A stretch of DNA of 64,000 nucleotides from Gordonia tangerina (GCF_021556435.1 NZ_JAKGCU010000017.1:52975-116974), one strand, 5' to 3'; shown: positions 7,241 through 18,397, counted from the first letter of the stretch. Notes: generated by a model from the letters alone, not told the origin. Made by a program: numbers and translations.

Positions 7241-9886
7241 GTGAAAGCCTTCCGCCGGTTCACCGTTCGGGTGCCGCTGCCCACCGAACTCACCCACCTC
7301 ACCGTGCTGGCGCACAATCTGCGCTGGGTGTGGCATGCACCCACCCAGGATCTGTTCGCCACCATCGACCCAGCATTGTGGGACGCCACCGGCGACCCGC
7401 TGCGACTACTCGCAGATGTCGAGCCGGAGCGATTCGCCGCGCTCGCCGCCGACCCCGCCTTCCGGGAACGCCTGACCGCCGTCCGCAACGATCTCGAGAG
7501 CTATCTGGCCGGGTCGCGATGGTTCGGCGACACCACCGACGAACTGGGCTCGGCGCACCTGGCCGCGACCGGGATCGCCTACTTCTCGATGGAGTTCGGC
7601 ATCTCCGAGGTACTACCGATCTACTCCGGCGGCCTCGGCATCCTCGCCGGCGATCACCTCAAAGCAGCCTCGGACCTGGGTTTACCGCTGACCGGGGTCG
7701 GTCTGTTCTATCGCTCCGGGTACTTCCACCAGAGTCTGTCCCATGACGGCTGGCAGGTCGAACGGTATCCGGTCAACGATCCGACCTCACTGCCATTGGA
7801 GCTGCTCACCGATGCCGGTGAGACCGTGATAGTGACGATCTCAATGCCGGGTGGCCGGCAGTTGTCCGCCCGGATCTGGGTCGCCACCGTGGGCCGGATC
7901 CCGCTGCTGTTGCTCGACTCCGACCTACCGGACAACGACGAGGAACTGCGCGGCATCACCGACCGCCTCTACGGTGGCGATCAGGACCATCGGATCAAGC
8001 AGGAGATCCTGCTCGGCATCGGTGGTGTTCGGGCCGTGCGGGAGTATGTCCGCGTCACCGGTCGGGCCGAGCCGGCCGTGTTCCACATGAACGAGGGCCA
8101 TGCGGGCTTTTTGGGTGTGGAGCGCATCCGCGAAATGGTCGGCCGCCCCGGGACCGAAGCGCTGGACTTCGACACCGCCGAGGCGGTGGTGCGGGCGTCG
8201 AACGTCTTCACCACCCACACCCCGGTGCCCGCCGGAATCGACCGCTTCCCACGCGACATGGTGCGCTACTACCTCGATGCCGACGACGCGGGGATGTCGC
8301 GGCTGCTGCCCGGCCTGCCGGTCGCCACCGTCCTCGATCTGGGCGACGAGGCCGACCCCGGTGTGTTCAACATGGCGCACATGGGTTTTCGACTCGGCCA
8401 ACGCAGCAATGGTGTGTCTCGGTTGCACGGTGCGGTCAGTCGCGAGATGTTCGCCGACCTGTGGCCGGGATTCGACGCGGACGAGGTGCCGATCGGCTCG
8501 GTCACCAACGGTGTGCACGGACCGACCTGGACGGCGCGGACATGGCTCGATCTGGCGGTCGACGACGAGGCCGGGCAGGCCGCGGCCATCGCGGCGATGT
8601 CGCCCGAGAACATCTGGCAGGTGCGATCGGAGTTGCGCACGCGTCTGGTCGAGGAGGTCCGACGCCGCGCCCACGACAGCGCCCGAGGCCGCGGATTCAC
8701 CGAGGCCGAACTCGGGTGGACGGCCGAACTCTTCGACACCGACGCACTCACGATCGGTTTCGCTCGGCGCGCGGCCACCTACAAACGCCTGACGCTGATG
8801 TTGCGTGATCCCGAGCGTATGCGCCGCATCCTGACCGATCCGCAGCGTCCGGTCCAGCTCGTCATCGCGGGAAAGGCACACCCGGCCGACGACGGCGGCA
8901 AGGCACTGATCCAGCAGGTCGTGCGGTTCACCGAGGATCCCGAATTGCGCACGCACATCGTTTTCCTGCCGGACTACGACATTTCGATGGCCCGCGACAT
9001 CTACGCCGGTTGCGACGTGTGGCTCAACAATCCGGTGCGTCCGATGGAGGCGTGCGGAACATCCGGCATGAAATCGGCGATGAACGGCGGGTTGAACCTG
9101 TCGATCCTCGACGGCTGGTGGGATGAGATGGCCGACGGGGAGAACGGCTGGGCGATTCCGTCGGCCGAGGGTGTTGCCGACGATCACCGTCGCGACGACC
9201 TGGAGGCCGAGGCCCTCTACACACTGCTCGAGGAGACGGTCATCCCGCTGTTCTACAACCGCTCGGCGAGTGGGGTGCCCGAACGATGGGTCCAGATGGT
9301 GCGTCACACGCTCACCCGGCTGGGCCCGCAGGTGCAGGCCGGACGGATGGTCCGGGACTACACCGCCGCACTCTATGTGCCGGCCGCCGACCAACTCGCA
9401 TCCATCTGCGCCGATGACTTCGCACCGGCCCGCGATCTCGCCGAATATCGCCACCAACTCGAGCGCTCGTGGCCTGCGGTGCAGATCGCCGGCATCGACG
9501 AATCCGGTGCGGGGGACTCGCTCGACGCCGACGGCCCGCAACGGGTCAACCTCACCTTCACCGCACACGTCGCGCTGGGCGAGTTGAGTCCGCAGCGGGT
9601 GTGTGTGCAGGCACTGGTCGGACGGGTCGACGGCAACGGCGAGATCATCGACCCCGAGGTGGTGGAGATGTCACCGACATCGGAGACCGATCCCTCCGGC
9701 CGGACGCTGTTCCGGGCCACCGTGGTGCCCACGCGTTCTGGTCGCCACGGCTATACCGCACGGGTTCTCCCGCGCCACCCGCAGCTTTCCGACGATGCCG
9801 AACTTGGGTTGGTGCGCTATCCGGTGGGCACGGCCGAGGACGTGGGTCCGGGGAGCGGCTCCGGCTCGCTGCCCGAGCCTGCTTGA
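7241..9886 (+). CDS. glgP: Alpha-glucan (glycogen/maltodextrin) phosphorylase
   Basis: An 881-residue GT35 phosphorylase. It releases glucose-1-phosphate from alpha-1,4-glucan ends using pyridoxal phosphate. Family features: FSMEFGISEVLPIYSGGLG (about residues 120-140), HMNEGHAGF, FTTHTPVPAGID, SVTNGVHGPTW and the PLP-lysine segment MEACGTSGMKSAMNGGLN. It is of the long actinobacterial type with an N-terminal domain, DUF3417-like, starting at residue 1. The GTG at 7241 was chosen because it gives the family start VKAFRRFTVRVPLP; an in-frame ATG at 7196 would overlap the dop promoter. Its place between dop and mpa is unusual compared with M. tuberculosis. Confidence 0.93.
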   Translation: MKAFRRFTVRVPLPTELTHLTVLAHNLRWVWHAPTQDLFATIDPALWDATGDPLRLLADVEPERFAALAADPAFRERLTAVRNDLESYLAGSRWFGDTTDELGSAHLAATGIAYFSMEFGISEVLPIYSGGLGILAGDHLKAASDLGLPLTGVGLFYRSGYFHQSLSHDGWQVERYPVNDPTSLPLELLTDAGETVIVTISMPGGRQLSARIWVATVGRIPLLLLDSDLPDNDEELRGITDRLYGGDQDHRIKQEILLGIGGVRAVREYVRVTGRAEPAVFHMNEGHAGFLGVERIREMVGRPGTEALDFDTAEAVVRASNVFTTHTPVPAGIDRFPRDMVRYYLDADDAGMSRLLPGLPVATVLDLGDEADPGVFNMAHMGFRLGQRSNGVSRLHGAVSREMFADLWPGFDADEVPIGSVTNGVHGPTWTARTWLDLAVDDEAGQAAAIAAMSPENIWQVRSELRTRLVEEVRRRAHDSARGRGFTEAELGWTAELFDTDALTIGFARRAATYKRLTLMLRDPERMRRILTDPQRPVQLVIAGKAHPADDGGKALIQQVVRFTEDPELRTHIVFLPDYDISMARDIYAGCDVWLNNPVRPMEACGTSGMKSAMNGGLNLSILDGWWDEMADGENGWAIPSAEGVADDHRRDDLEAEALYTLLEETVIPLFYNRSASGVPERWVQMVRHTLTRLGPQVQAGRMVRDYTAALYVPAADQLASICADDFAPARDLAEYRHQLERSWPAVQIAGIDESGAGDSLDADGPQRVNLTFTAHVALGELSPQRVCVQALVGRVDGNGEIIDPEVVEMSPTSETDPSGRTLFRATVVPTRSGRHGYTARVLPRHPQLSDDAELGLVRYPVGTAEDVGPGSGSGSLPEPA

Positions 9887-9907
9887 CCCGCCTACGGACC
9901 TCAGAGG

Positions 9908-9942
9908 TCGGGGCGGTCACACCAGTGGTGCGACCGCCCCGA
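9908..9942. terminator. Bidirectional terminator between glgP and mpa
   Basis: Eleven-base perfect arms TCGGGGCGGTC and GACCGCCCCGA flank an inner CACCA-G-TGGTG pairing, giving an almost fully paired long hairpin, followed by TTT on the plus strand. It sits between the convergent glgP and mpa stops and can serve both. Confidence 0.85.
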
Positions 9943-9961
9943 TTTCTGAGGAGCCCGTGAC

Positions 9962-11797
9962 CTACAGGTATTGCCCGGTGTTGGTCTCGGTGTCGATGGC
10001 GCGGCTGGCACCCGCGCTCTTGCCGGTGACCAAGGTACGGATGTAGACGATCCGCTCCCCCTTCTTGCCCGAGATCCGTGCCCAATCGTCGGGGTTGGTG
10101 GTGTTCGGCAGATCCTCGTTCTCGGCGAACTCGTCGAGGATCGAATCGAACAGGTGCTGCACCCGTAGACCCGGCGCACCGGTGTCGAGCTGCGACTTGA
10201 TCGCGTACTTCTTGGACCGGTCGACGACATTCTGGATCATCGCACCGGAGTTGAAGTCCTTGAAGTACATGATCTCCTTGTCGCCGTTGGCGTAGGTGAC
10301 CTCCAAGAACCGATTGTCGTCGCTTTCGGCGTACATCCGCTCGACGACCTTCTCGATCATCGCGTTGACGCATGCCGTCCGGTCGCCGCCGAACTCGTTG
10401 AGGTCGTCAGCGTGCACCGGCAATTGCTCGGTGAGGTACTTCGAGAAGATGTCCATCGCCGATTCCGCGTCGGGACGTTCGATCTTGATCTTCACGTCGA
10501 GACGGCCCGGACGCAGGATGGCCGGGTCGATCATGTCCTCACGGTTGGACGCACCGATCACGATGACGTTCTCGAGTCCCTCGACGCCGTCGATCTCGCT
10601 GAGCAGCTGCGGGACGACGGTTGTCTCCACGTCGGACGACACACCCGAACCGCGGGTACGGAAAATCGAGTCCATCTCGTCGAAGAACACGATCACCGGG
10701 GTGCCCTCAGACGCCTTCTCCCGCGCACGCTGGAAGATCAGGCGGATGTGTCGCTCGGTCTCACCGACGAACTTGTTGAGCAGCTCGGGGCCCTTGATGT
10801 TGAGGAAGTAGGACTTTGCCTCCTTGGCGTCGTCGCCGCGCACCTGTGCGATCTTTTTTGCCAGCGAGTTGGCCACCGCCTTGGCGATGAGCGTCTTGCC
10901 GCATCCGGGCGGACCGTAGAGCAGGACACCCTTGGGAGGACGCAGCGCGTAGTCGCGGAACAGGTCCTTGTGCAGGAACGGGAGCTCCACGGCGTCGCGG
11001 ATCTGCTCGATTTGACGGCCAAGGCCGCCGATGTCCTCGTAGCCGACGTCGGGCACCTCTTCGAGCACGAGGTCCTCGACCTCAGCCTTGGGTACCCGTT
11101 CGAAGGCGAACCCGGCCTTGGTGTCGATGAGCAGAGAATCACCGGGTCGCAACGTGCGTTTCTTGCCGTCCTCGCCGTCGACCTCGCCGAGGAGGGGTTC
11201 GGCCAGCCATACCACTCGTTCTTCGTCGGCATGTCCGACCACGAGCGCGCGGCGGCCGTCGCCGAGGACCTCGCGCAGCGTGCTGATCTCGCCGACGGAG
11301 TCGAACTCGCAGGCCTCGACGATCGTCAAGGCCTCGTTGAGACGAAGAGTCTGACCCTTGTGCAGGGTCTCGACCTCGATGTTCGGTGAACACGTCAGGC
11401 GCATCTTGCGGCCGGAGGTGAACACGTCGACGGTACTGTCGGGATAGATCTCGAGGAGTACGCCGTACCCGCTCGGCGGCTGGCCGAGCCGGTCTACCTC
11501 TTCGCGCAGCGCGACCAACTGCTGGCGCGCCTCCTTGAGCGTGTCGAGCAGTTTCGCATTCCGGGTGGTCAGGTTATCGACCCGCTCCTGGAGTTCGGTC
11601 ACATCAGCAGGGCGGCCGGTGCCGGGGCGTGCGCCGCCGCGCAGCGATTCCGGACGGGCCAGAGGGGCCGTGTAGGCAGGGACGAAGTTATCCTCGGGCA
11701 TCTGGCCGGTGCCGTCCTGTTCGGGTCCGTGGTCTCGCGCACCCGAGAACCCGAGGTGGTCGGCGCCGCTGGCGCCCTGGCGGTCAGATTCGGTCAT
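9962..11797 (-). CDS. mpa: Proteasomal ATPase Mpa (ARC)
   Basis: A 611-residue AAA+ ring ATPase that recognises Pup, unfolds the tagged protein and feeds it into the 20S core. After a disordered N-terminus comes a coiled coil (about residues 65-105, [20 protein letters not shown]) that binds Pup, two OB folds, then the AAA domain with Walker A GPPGCGKT (about 293-300) and Walker [11 protein letters not shown]. It ends in QYL, the C-terminal motif that docks into PrcA. The ATG has a GGAGAGGAG ribosome site. It is convergent with glgP and separated from dop by that gene. Confidence 0.97.
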   Translation of the reverse strand: MTESDRQGASGADHLGFSGARDHGPEQDGTGQMPEDNFVPAYTAPLARPESLRGGARPGTGRPADVTELQERVDNLTTRNAKLLDTLKEARQQLVALREEVDRLGQPPSGYGVLLEIYPDSTVDVFTSGRKMRLTCSPNIEVETLHKGQTLRLNEALTIVEACEFDSVGEISTLREVLGDGRRALVVGHADEERVVWLAEPLLGEVDGEDGKKRTLRPGDSLLIDTKAGFAFERVPKAEVEDLVLEEVPDVGYEDIGGLGRQIEQIRDAVELPFLHKDLFRDYALRPPKGVLLYGPPGCGKTLIAKAVANSLAKKIAQVRGDDAKEAKSYFLNIKGPELLNKFVGETERHIRLIFQRAREKASEGTPVIVFFDEMDSIFRTRGSGVSSDVETTVVPQLLSEIDGVEGLENVIVIGASNREDMIDPAILRPGRLDVKIKIERPDAESAMDIFSKYLTEQLPVHADDLNEFGGDRTACVNAMIEKVVERMYAESDDNRFLEVTYANGDKEIMYFKDFNSGAMIQNVVDRSKKYAIKSQLDTGAPGLRVQHLFDSILDEFAENEDLPNTTNPDDWARISGKKGERIVYIRTLVTGKSAGASRAIDTETNTGQYL

Positions 11798-12004
11798 TGC
11801 TGACTCCTCTCCCCGGCAAACACTTCTCTCATGGTGTCTTCATGGAGTGTTTGCGCCGTAACCCCACGCTACCGGTGTGAACCGGAAATCGCCCTGCACC
11901 GCGCAACACTCGGTGTTGACGACGTGTTAAATCTACGTCTTCGCAACGTATTCGCGACGTTTCGCCGAGTCTTCCGGCAGGGTCGGATCAGCGGCGAGAT
12001 GTCG

Positions 12005-12913
<909 letters not shown>

Positions 12914-12914
12914 C

Positions 12915-12920
12915 TACCCT
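12915..12920 (+). promoter_or_regulatory. -10 box of RecB-like gene, leaderless start
   Basis: TACCCT, then seven bases (GCCAAAT), then the GTG at 12928. A transcript starting on the GTG is predicted. Confidence 0.5.
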
Positions 12921-12927
12921 GCCAAAT

Positions 12928-13803
12928 GTGAGTATGACGATGGACGCTGGGTCGCCTCAGCAGACCGGCGACGACACCGCAACACCCGGGTCGAGCGTGG
13001 TGCGCCGACCGTTGGCGTTGTCCCCATCACGCGCTGCCGACTTCAAACAGTGTCCGCTGTTGTACCGATATCGCGCCATCGACCGGTTCCCGGAGACCCC
13101 CACCCCAGCTCAGACCCGCGGCACGGTGGTGCACGCCGCGCTCGAGAACCTCTTCGACATGCCGGCTGAGCTGCGCACCCAAGAGTCGGCGGATCTGCTG
13201 GTCGAAGGCGCCTGGGCGGCGTTGTGTGAGGCCGATCCCCTGCTGGCGGAGATCATCGGTGAAAGCGGCACCGACCGATTCGTCGCCGATGCGCAGAAGT
13301 TGATCGCGACCTATTACACGATGGAGAATCCGACCGCCTTCGAGGCGGACGCCTGCGAGGAGCACGTCGAGATCACCGCCGACGACGTGGCGATGCGGGG
13401 TTTCATCGATCGGATCGATGTCGCGCCGACCGGCGAGATACGGGTGGTCGACTACAAGACCGGCCGATCCCCTGGCGAGGCCTATGAGGCCAAGGCGCTG
13501 TTTCAGATGAAGTTCTACGCGCTGGCCGTGCTGCGTATCCGCGGCGTGGTCCCGGCGCGGTTGCAGCTGATGTACCTGTCCGATGGTCAACAGCTCAGCT
13601 ACACACCCGACCGCGAAGAATTGGAACGTTTCGCCCGCACGCTCAAGGCCATCTGGACGGCAATCCGCGCCGCGGTCGCCACCGGCGACTTCCGCCCGCA
13701 CCGCTCCCGGCAGTGTCGCATGTGCGAGCACCAGCACCGCTGTCCGGAGTTCGGCGGGGAGATCCCCCCGTATCCGGGGCCGCCGCCGGGCTTCACCGGA
13801 TGA
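12928..13803 (+). CDS. RecB-family (PD-(D/E)XK) exonuclease, single-domain
   Basis: A 291-residue nuclease-domain protein of the RecB/Cas4-like family, homologous to Rv2119. Visible motifs: LSPSRAADFKQCPLLYRYR (residues 32-50), the His of RGTVVHAALENLF, Asp/Lys of VVDYKTG and QMKFYALAVL. A Cys in KQC plus C-x2-C-x5-C near the C-terminus (CRMCEHQHRCPEF) fits a 4Fe-4S cluster, as in AddB- and Cas4-type nucleases. There is no helicase domain, so it may process DNA ends alone or with a partner. The biological role is unknown. It is divergent from trmI. Confidence 0.85.
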   Translation: MSMTMDAGSPQQTGDDTATPGSSVVRRPLALSPSRAADFKQCPLLYRYRAIDRFPETPTPAQTRGTVVHAALENLFDMPAELRTQESADLLVEGAWAALCEADPLLAEIIGESGTDRFVADAQKLIATYYTMENPTAFEADACEEHVEITADDVAMRGFIDRIDVAPTGEIRVVDYKTGRSPGEAYEAKALFQMKFYALAVLRIRGVVPARLQLMYLSDGQQLSYTPDREELERFARTLKAIWTAIRAAVATGDFRPHRSRQCRMCEHQHRCPEFGGEIPPYPGPPPGFTG

Positions 13804-13870
13804 CCAGCTGAGGTCACGCAGCCCGACCCCCGACCGCGTCGGTTATGACGGTAGGCATACTGTGATTGTC

Positions 13871-14710
13871 GTGGAGTCCTGCTACTACGTGCCGATCGAT
13901 CCGCCGGCCTCTGCCGGCAACACCGGCCACGAATACTTCCAACCCACCGAGGCCACCCAGAGCGTGTGGGCGTCGACGATGCAACACGGCGGGCCACCGT
14001 CGGGTCTGATGATGCGCTCCCTGCTGCGCTGCGATGCCCAGCCGGGCCAGCAGTTCACCCGCGTCACCACCGAGATCCTCGGGCCGATCGGACTGGGTGT
14101 GAATCGGATCCGCGCGGAGGTGATCCGGCCCGGCCGCCAGATCAGCCTGGTCGGCACCGATCTCGAGGTGCAGCAGGCTGATGGCTCGTTTCGCCTCGCG
14201 GCTCGATCGGTGGGCTGGCGGCTGCGCACCGCAGACACCGCCGACATCGCCGAAGCCCCCGAGGCGTTGACGCCGACCCCCGACGACCTGACCCCGGTGC
14301 ATGGCGTCACCGAGAACTCTGATCTCGGAGTGGACTGGGGCACAATTGGTTTCATTGGCTCGATCGAGTCGGCGACGGCACCGGGCCGCACCGGCGACAC
14401 CCCGGCGGTGTGGGTCCGGCCGGCGATCGCTCTGGTGGGTGGCGAGGAGATCTCCGACCTCGAGTCGATGTTCACCGTCATCGACATCGCCAACGGTCTG
14501 GGCACCCGGCTACGCACCGATCAGTGGACGTGGATGAACACCGACACCACCGTCCACCTCACCCGCATCCCGTCGGGCCCGTGGGTCGGCATCGACGCCG
14601 ACATGGTGCAGGGGCCCGACGGCTTCGGCGCGACGTTCGGTGACCTCCACGACCGCCACGGCTTCATCGGCCGATCGGCGCAGACCGTCCTGCTGAATCG
14701 GATGGCCTGA
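13871..14710 (+). CDS. Thioesterase family protein (double hot-dog, TesB-like)
   Basis: About 279 residues resembling actinobacterial TesB-like acyl-CoA thioesterases: an N-terminal hot dog with STMQHGGPPSGLMMRSLLRC (residues 37-56) and a second with WTWMNTDTTVHLTRIPSGPW near the end, as in the double hot-dog proteins. It would hydrolyse acyl-CoA, but the substrate cannot be read from the sequence. The start is uncertain: GTG at 13862 is also in frame and neither has a good ribosome site. The reading frame stays open far upstream over the nuclease gene, but that part is not homologous. It is convergent with hisG, 17 bases apart. Confidence 0.75.
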   Translation: MESCYYVPIDPPASAGNTGHEYFQPTEATQSVWASTMQHGGPPSGLMMRSLLRCDAQPGQQFTRVTTEILGPIGLGVNRIRAEVIRPGRQISLVGTDLEVQQADGSFRLAARSVGWRLRTADTADIAEAPEALTPTPDDLTPVHGVTENSDLGVDWGTIGFIGSIESATAPGRTGDTPAVWVRPAIALVGGEEISDLESMFTVIDIANGLGTRLRTDQWTWMNTDTTVHLTRIPSGPWVGIDADMVQGPDGFGATFGDLHDRHGFIGRSAQTVLLNRMA

Positions 14711-14727
14711 GGCGCGGTGCCGGACCG

Positions 14728-15573
14728 TCAGAACCGGCAGGACCGGATGTCGGTGGCGAGGATCGCCTTGGCCCCGAGTTCGGACAGTTCGTCCATCAGG
14801 CTCTGGTGGATCTTACGCGGCACCATGGCCCGTACCGCGACCCAATCGGGGTCCGCCATCGGCGCGACGGTCGGTGATTCCAGGCCAGGCGTCAGTTTCG
14901 ATGCCTCGGCGAGCAGTGTCCGCGGGCAGTCGTAGTCGATCATCACGTACTGCTGGCCGAACACCACGCCCTGAACGCGGGCGACGAACTGCCGCGCGGC
15001 CTTGGTCTGCGTGATCCCGGCCTGCGAGATCAGCACGGCCTCCGAGTCGCACAGCGACTCGCCGAAGGCGGCCAGCCCGTGCGCACGCAGCGTCCGCCCG
15101 GAACCCACAACGTCGGCGATCGCATCCGCGACACCGAGCTGGATGGAGATCTCGACGGCGCCGTCGAGGCGGATGATGGTGGCCTCGACCCCGCGACCGG
15201 CGAGATCAACTGCCACGAGATTTGGGTACGACGTGGCGATGCGCTTGCCCGCCAACGACTCGACCGACCAGCTCTCCGCCGCGGGGGCTGCGTAACGGAA
15301 GGTCGATGAACCGAAGCCCATCGACAGTTGTTCGTCGACCGACGCCCCCGAGTCCCGCGCCAGGTCGCGGCCGGTGATGCCCAGATCGAGCGTGCCGGCG
15401 CCGACGTAGATGGCGATGTCTTTCGGGCGCAGGAAGAAGAACTCGACGTCGTTGTTGTTGTCGAGGACTGTGAGGTCCTTGGCGTCAGTACGTTTCCGGT
15501 AGCCGGCCTCGGCGAGGACGGCGGCCGCAGATTCGGAGAGTGCCCCCTTGTTGGGCACGGCCACACGCAGCAT
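14728..15573 (-). CDS. hisG: ATP phosphoribosyltransferase (long form)
   Basis: 281 residues; catalyses the first step of histidine synthesis, ATP + PRPP to phosphoribosyl-ATP. It begins [29 protein letters not shown] and the PRPP loop near [13 protein letters not shown] are present. The length places it in the long hexameric class that carries a C-terminal ACT-like regulatory domain for histidine feedback. The start has an AGAAGGA ribosome site 8 bases upstream; an upstream in-frame start would add 29 residues not found in the family. It lies 83 bases after hisE on the same strand. Confidence 0.96.
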   Translation of the reverse strand: MLRVAVPNKGALSESAAAVLAEAGYRKRTDAKDLTVLDNNNDVEFFFLRPKDIAIYVGAGTLDLGITGRDLARDSGASVDEQLSMGFGSSTFRYAAPAAESWSVESLAGKRIATSYPNLVAVDLAGRGVEATIIRLDGAVEISIQLGVADAIADVVGSGRTLRAHGLAAFGESLCDSEAVLISQAGITQTKAARQFVARVQGVVFGQQYVMIDYDCPRTLLAEASKLTPGLESPTVAPMADPDWVAVRAMVPRKIHQSLMDELSELGAKAILATDIRSCRF

Positions 15574-15656
15574 GTCGAGTTCCTTCTGGATTAGGTGGGG
15601 GTCTGTGGTCGAGGTGTCGATCTGTGTCTGACGATGTCGGTGTCCGGGGCGCCCGG

Positions 15657-15920
15657 TCACAGATGTCGGTACACGTCGGCCGGCGTCAGACCCCGCTTGA
15701 TCATCATCACCTGCAGCCAGTAGACGAGCTGAGAAATCTCCTCGGCGAGCGACTCGTCGGATTCGTGTTCGGCGGCGAGCCAGACCTCGCCGGCCTCCTC
15801 GATGATCTTCTTGCCCAGTGTGTGAACTCCGGAGTCGAGGGCGGCGACCGTCCCGCTACCGGGGGGACGAGTCTGTGCCTTGTCGCTCAGCTCGGCGAAC
15901 AGCTCCTCGAAAGTCTTCAC
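15657..15920 (-). CDS. hisE: Phosphoribosyl-ATP pyrophosphatase
   Basis: 87 residues of the MazG-like HisE family, which hydrolyses phosphoribosyl-ATP to phosphoribosyl-AMP, the second step of histidine synthesis. [18 protein letters not shown] and [14 protein letters not shown] carry the metal-binding acidic residues. The GTG start follows a GAGGGA ribosome site that overlaps the end of the HAD gene. It forms an operon with hisG downstream and the HAD gene upstream. Confidence 0.95.
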   Translation of the reverse strand: MKTFEELFAELSDKAQTRPPGSGTVAALDSGVHTLGKKIIEEAGEVWLAAEHESDESLAEEISQLVYWLQVMMIKRGLTPADVYRHL

Positions 15921-15926
15921 GGTCCC

Positions 15927-16700
15927 TCATCTTTGCATGTCACGCCCGGCTGGAAGATGGCCGGGGTGTTGCCCGGTCCATGCATCGACGACGTCGGCGA
16001 TCGTCAGGCCGACCAGCGAGCGCCGAAAGCTGCGCAGACTGCCCTGAGGCACCGGGGCCGCCGACGGGATCACCAGGGTCGGGCAGCCCGCTGCGGTCGC
16101 CGCCGCGGTTCCCGCGGGCGAATCCTCGACGGCCAGACACTGGTCGGGCCGCAGGCCCACGAGTGACGCCGCGCGTAGGTACGGGTCGGGATGGGGCTTG
16201 CCGAGGGCCACTTCGTCGCCACACACGGTCGCGACGAAGCGCGTGGCGTCGAGTGTCTCGAGTGCCACATCGGTCAGCTCCCGCACCGTGTTGGTGACCA
16301 ACACCATGGGCAGGCCCGCCGATCGGACCAGCTCGAGGGCGGCGTCGGCGCCCGGACGCCACGGCAGCCCCTTGTCGAACATCGCGGCGACGTGGTCGAG
16401 CAACCACCGTTCATCGCCGGCACGGTCCTGTTCGGCGGCGGGGATTCTCGCTGCGGCGTACACTTTGCTCAGCGCATCGGGAAGTGCGTTGCCCAGGGTG
16501 GACTCGCGTAGCGCCGGGCTCATCGTGATCCCGTGCCGTAGCGCGAGGTCGGCCATGGCCACGTCCCACAGCGGTTCGGAGTCGAGGAGCGTCCCGTCCA
16601 TGTCCCAGAGCACGGCGGCCGGGCCGGACAGGGACGAAGCAGAGAAGGTTGAGCCACCCGCGGCAGGGGTCGATGCTGAGGTCGTCGGTCGGTCGGTCAC
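15927..16700 (-). CDS. HAD-superfamily phosphatase
   Basis: 257 residues, subfamily IA hydrolase. Motif I is VLWDMDGTLLDSEP (about residues 31-44) with the nucleophile Asp. Motif II Thr is in MVLVTNTVREL, and motif III/IV is GKPHPDPY ... CLAVEDSPAGTAAA. The first ~28 residues are Ser/Thr/Ala-rich and disordered-looking. The substrate is unknown; beta-phosphoglucomutase-like and sugar-phosphate phosphatases share this pattern. Its position directly before hisE-hisG is compatible with co-transcription, but this alone does not make it a histidinol phosphatase. Confidence 0.85.
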   Translation of the reverse strand: MTDRPTTSASTPAAGGSTFSASSLSGPAAVLWDMDGTLLDSEPLWDVAMADLALRHGITMSPALRESTLGNALPDALSKVYAAARIPAAEQDRAGDERWLLDHVAAMFDKGLPWRPGADAALELVRSAGLPMVLVTNTVRELTDVALETLDATRFVATVCGDEVALGKPHPDPYLRAASLVGLRPDQCLAVEDSPAGTAAATAAGCPTLVIPSAAPVPQGSLRSFRRSLVGLTIADVVDAWTGQHPGHLPAGRDMQR

Positions 16701-16753
16701 GTCAGCATCATCGCATTGCGTAAGCCTTCATTCGCGACAGCCGTAGGCACGTT

Positions 16754-17131
16754 CTATTCGATCGCGAGCATCGGGAACCCGAGAGCGAGCAGCATCAATG
16801 CCAGCAGGAACCATGCGGCACCGTGCCAGATAGGCCAGGTGCCGCCGCCGCGGTACACGCGATAGGCGATGACGAGCGCGGCGAGTCCGCCGAGCCCGAG
16901 CACCGCCGGCCCAACGACCGCCCACACCAGGTTGTCTCGTCCCGTGCTCATGAATGCCACGACGCCCATCGCGGCCACCCCGACGACACCGACCACGTAC
17001 AGCGCGGCCCGACGGAGCGCGCTCGGGTCGTCCCAACGCTTCTCGACGTCGCGCCGTTGCCGACTCTGATCGACTTCCGTTCCGCGATCACGGGCCGGCT
17101 CCATCGGCGTTGCAGAGGGATCTTCGGTCAT
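16754..17131 (-). CDS. Small membrane protein, unknown function
   Basis: 125 residues. A charged cytoplasmic N-terminus (MTEDPSATPMEPARDRGTEV) precedes three predicted helices: about 46-66 (ALYVVGVVGVAAMGVVAFM), 72-95 and 104-124. No family was recognised beyond a general actinobacterial small integral membrane protein. The start at 17131 is the first ATG after a stretch without family-like sequence; upstream is the divergent Rv2629-like gene. Function is unknown. Confidence 0.65.
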   Translation of the reverse strand: MTEDPSATPMEPARDRGTEVDQSRQRRDVEKRWDDPSALRRAALYVVGVVGVAAMGVVAFMSTGRDNLVWAVVGPAVLGLGGLAALVIAYRVYRGGGTWPIWHGAAWFLLALMLLALGFPMLAIE

Positions 17132-17261
17132 GCAGTTGGGGTACCCGCACAACCCCACCCGAAACCGCATGCCGGCGCCCGGGGCATCGGCTCGCTCATG
17201 TTTTGGCGAACAGACATGTGGCAACCCGGCAACCAGGACAACGCGATCGAAGGAGATACGC

Positions 17262-18377
17262 ATGCACACCGACCTGTTCCGGGAGCTGCCGACCGATTCG
17301 GGGCCGTTCGTCTCTGTCTATGTGGATGGCTCGCACAATACCGAGAATGCCACGCACAGTATGGAATTGCGGTGGCGCAGCCTTCGCGAGCAGCTGGAAT
17401 CAGACGGCGCCCCGACAGCTGCATTGGACCACATTCAGACCGCCCTGTTGGACGGCGAGCGTCCGGTTGGCGTCAGTGGTCGCGGGTTGGTGGCCACCGC
17501 GGAGCGGGTAGTCCTGGACCAGCAGCTCATCCGTCCGCCTACCGCATCTGTCGCGCGGTACTCGACATTGCCCTTTCTGGTTCCGCTGGTGACCCATGCC
17601 CGCGACGTCGGCTCTCATATGATCGCTGTGGTTGATCACCGCGGCGCCGACATCCAGATTGTCCACGGCGATGATGTCGCCTACTCCGAAACCGTCGCCG
17701 GCGAGGGCCATCCGGTGCACAAGGCAACCGGCGCAGAAACCCCAGGATACGGTGACCCGCAGCCACGCGCCGAAGAGCAGGCACGCCAGAATATCCGTGA
17801 CGTCGTCGACCGGCTCACCTCCCTTGTCGATCGAGAACGACCGGACGTGCTCTTCGTGGTCGGTGAATCGCGGTCGGTCAGCGATCTGACCGCGCAATTG
17901 CCGCAACGCATCGAGGACGTCGTGGTCAATCTCGGCCTCGGAGCGCGCGGTAGCGTTGCCGACAGCGAGATCTCCGGCGCCGTCGACGCAGAGTGGTTGC
18001 GACGGCACAACCGAGTCCTCGCCGAAGTCACCGATCGCTTTCGCGCCGAACAGGGGCGGTCCTCGGGTCTGGCAGTCGAGGGCCTGACAGCCGTGTGCGG
18101 TGCGCTACGCGCCGGCGAGGTTCAGACTCTGCTGATCGGCGACATCGACGATGCCACGGTGGTCGTCGGAGAGGACCTGATGATGGTGGCGCCCTCACCC
18201 GAGAACCTGTCCGAGCTGGGTGCCCCTCCGAACGACGTGGTACGAGCGGATGAAGCACTGCCGATGGTCGCGGTGTGCACCCATTCGGACCTGGTCAGTC
18301 TGGATGAACGCCTTGCGCCGAAGGACGGGATTGCGGCTCTTCTGCGGTACGCCCCGCGCACGTCGGCAGGCGGTTGA
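17262..18377 (+). CDS. Rv2629-like protein (baeRF / eRF1-related family)
   Basis: 371 residues resembling the M. tuberculosis Rv2629 family, whose members are related to archaeal/bacterial release-factor eRF1 domains. Recognisable stretches: GPFVSVYVDGSHNTENA at the N-terminus, VVDHRGADIQ, LFVVGESRSVSDL and ADEALPMVAVC near the end. No GGQ peptide-release motif was seen. In M. tuberculosis the gene belongs to the dormancy regulon; no DosR-type box was found upstream here. The ATG follows AAGGAGAT, a good ribosome site. It is convergent with the XRE gene, 20 bases apart. Confidence 0.8.
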   Translation: MHTDLFRELPTDSGPFVSVYVDGSHNTENATHSMELRWRSLREQLESDGAPTAALDHIQTALLDGERPVGVSGRGLVATAERVVLDQQLIRPPTASVARYSTLPFLVPLVTHARDVGSHMIAVVDHRGADIQIVHGDDVAYSETVAGEGHPVHKATGAETPGYGDPQPRAEEQARQNIRDVVDRLTSLVDRERPDVLFVVGESRSVSDLTAQLPQRIEDVVVNLGLGARGSVADSEISGAVDAEWLRRHNRVLAEVTDRFRAEQGRSSGLAVEGLTAVCGALRAGEVQTLLIGDIDDATVVVGEDLMMVAPSPENLSELGAPPNDVVRADEALPMVAVCTHSDLVSLDERLAPKDGIAALLRYAPRTSAGG

Positions 18378-18397
18378 GATCCGAGAATGTAGGTCCA

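Noticed and set aside
17132..17261. DosR box before the Rv2629-like gene
   Set aside because: No GGGACTTNNGNCCC-like sequence was found, although the M. tuberculosis homologue is in the dormancy regulon.
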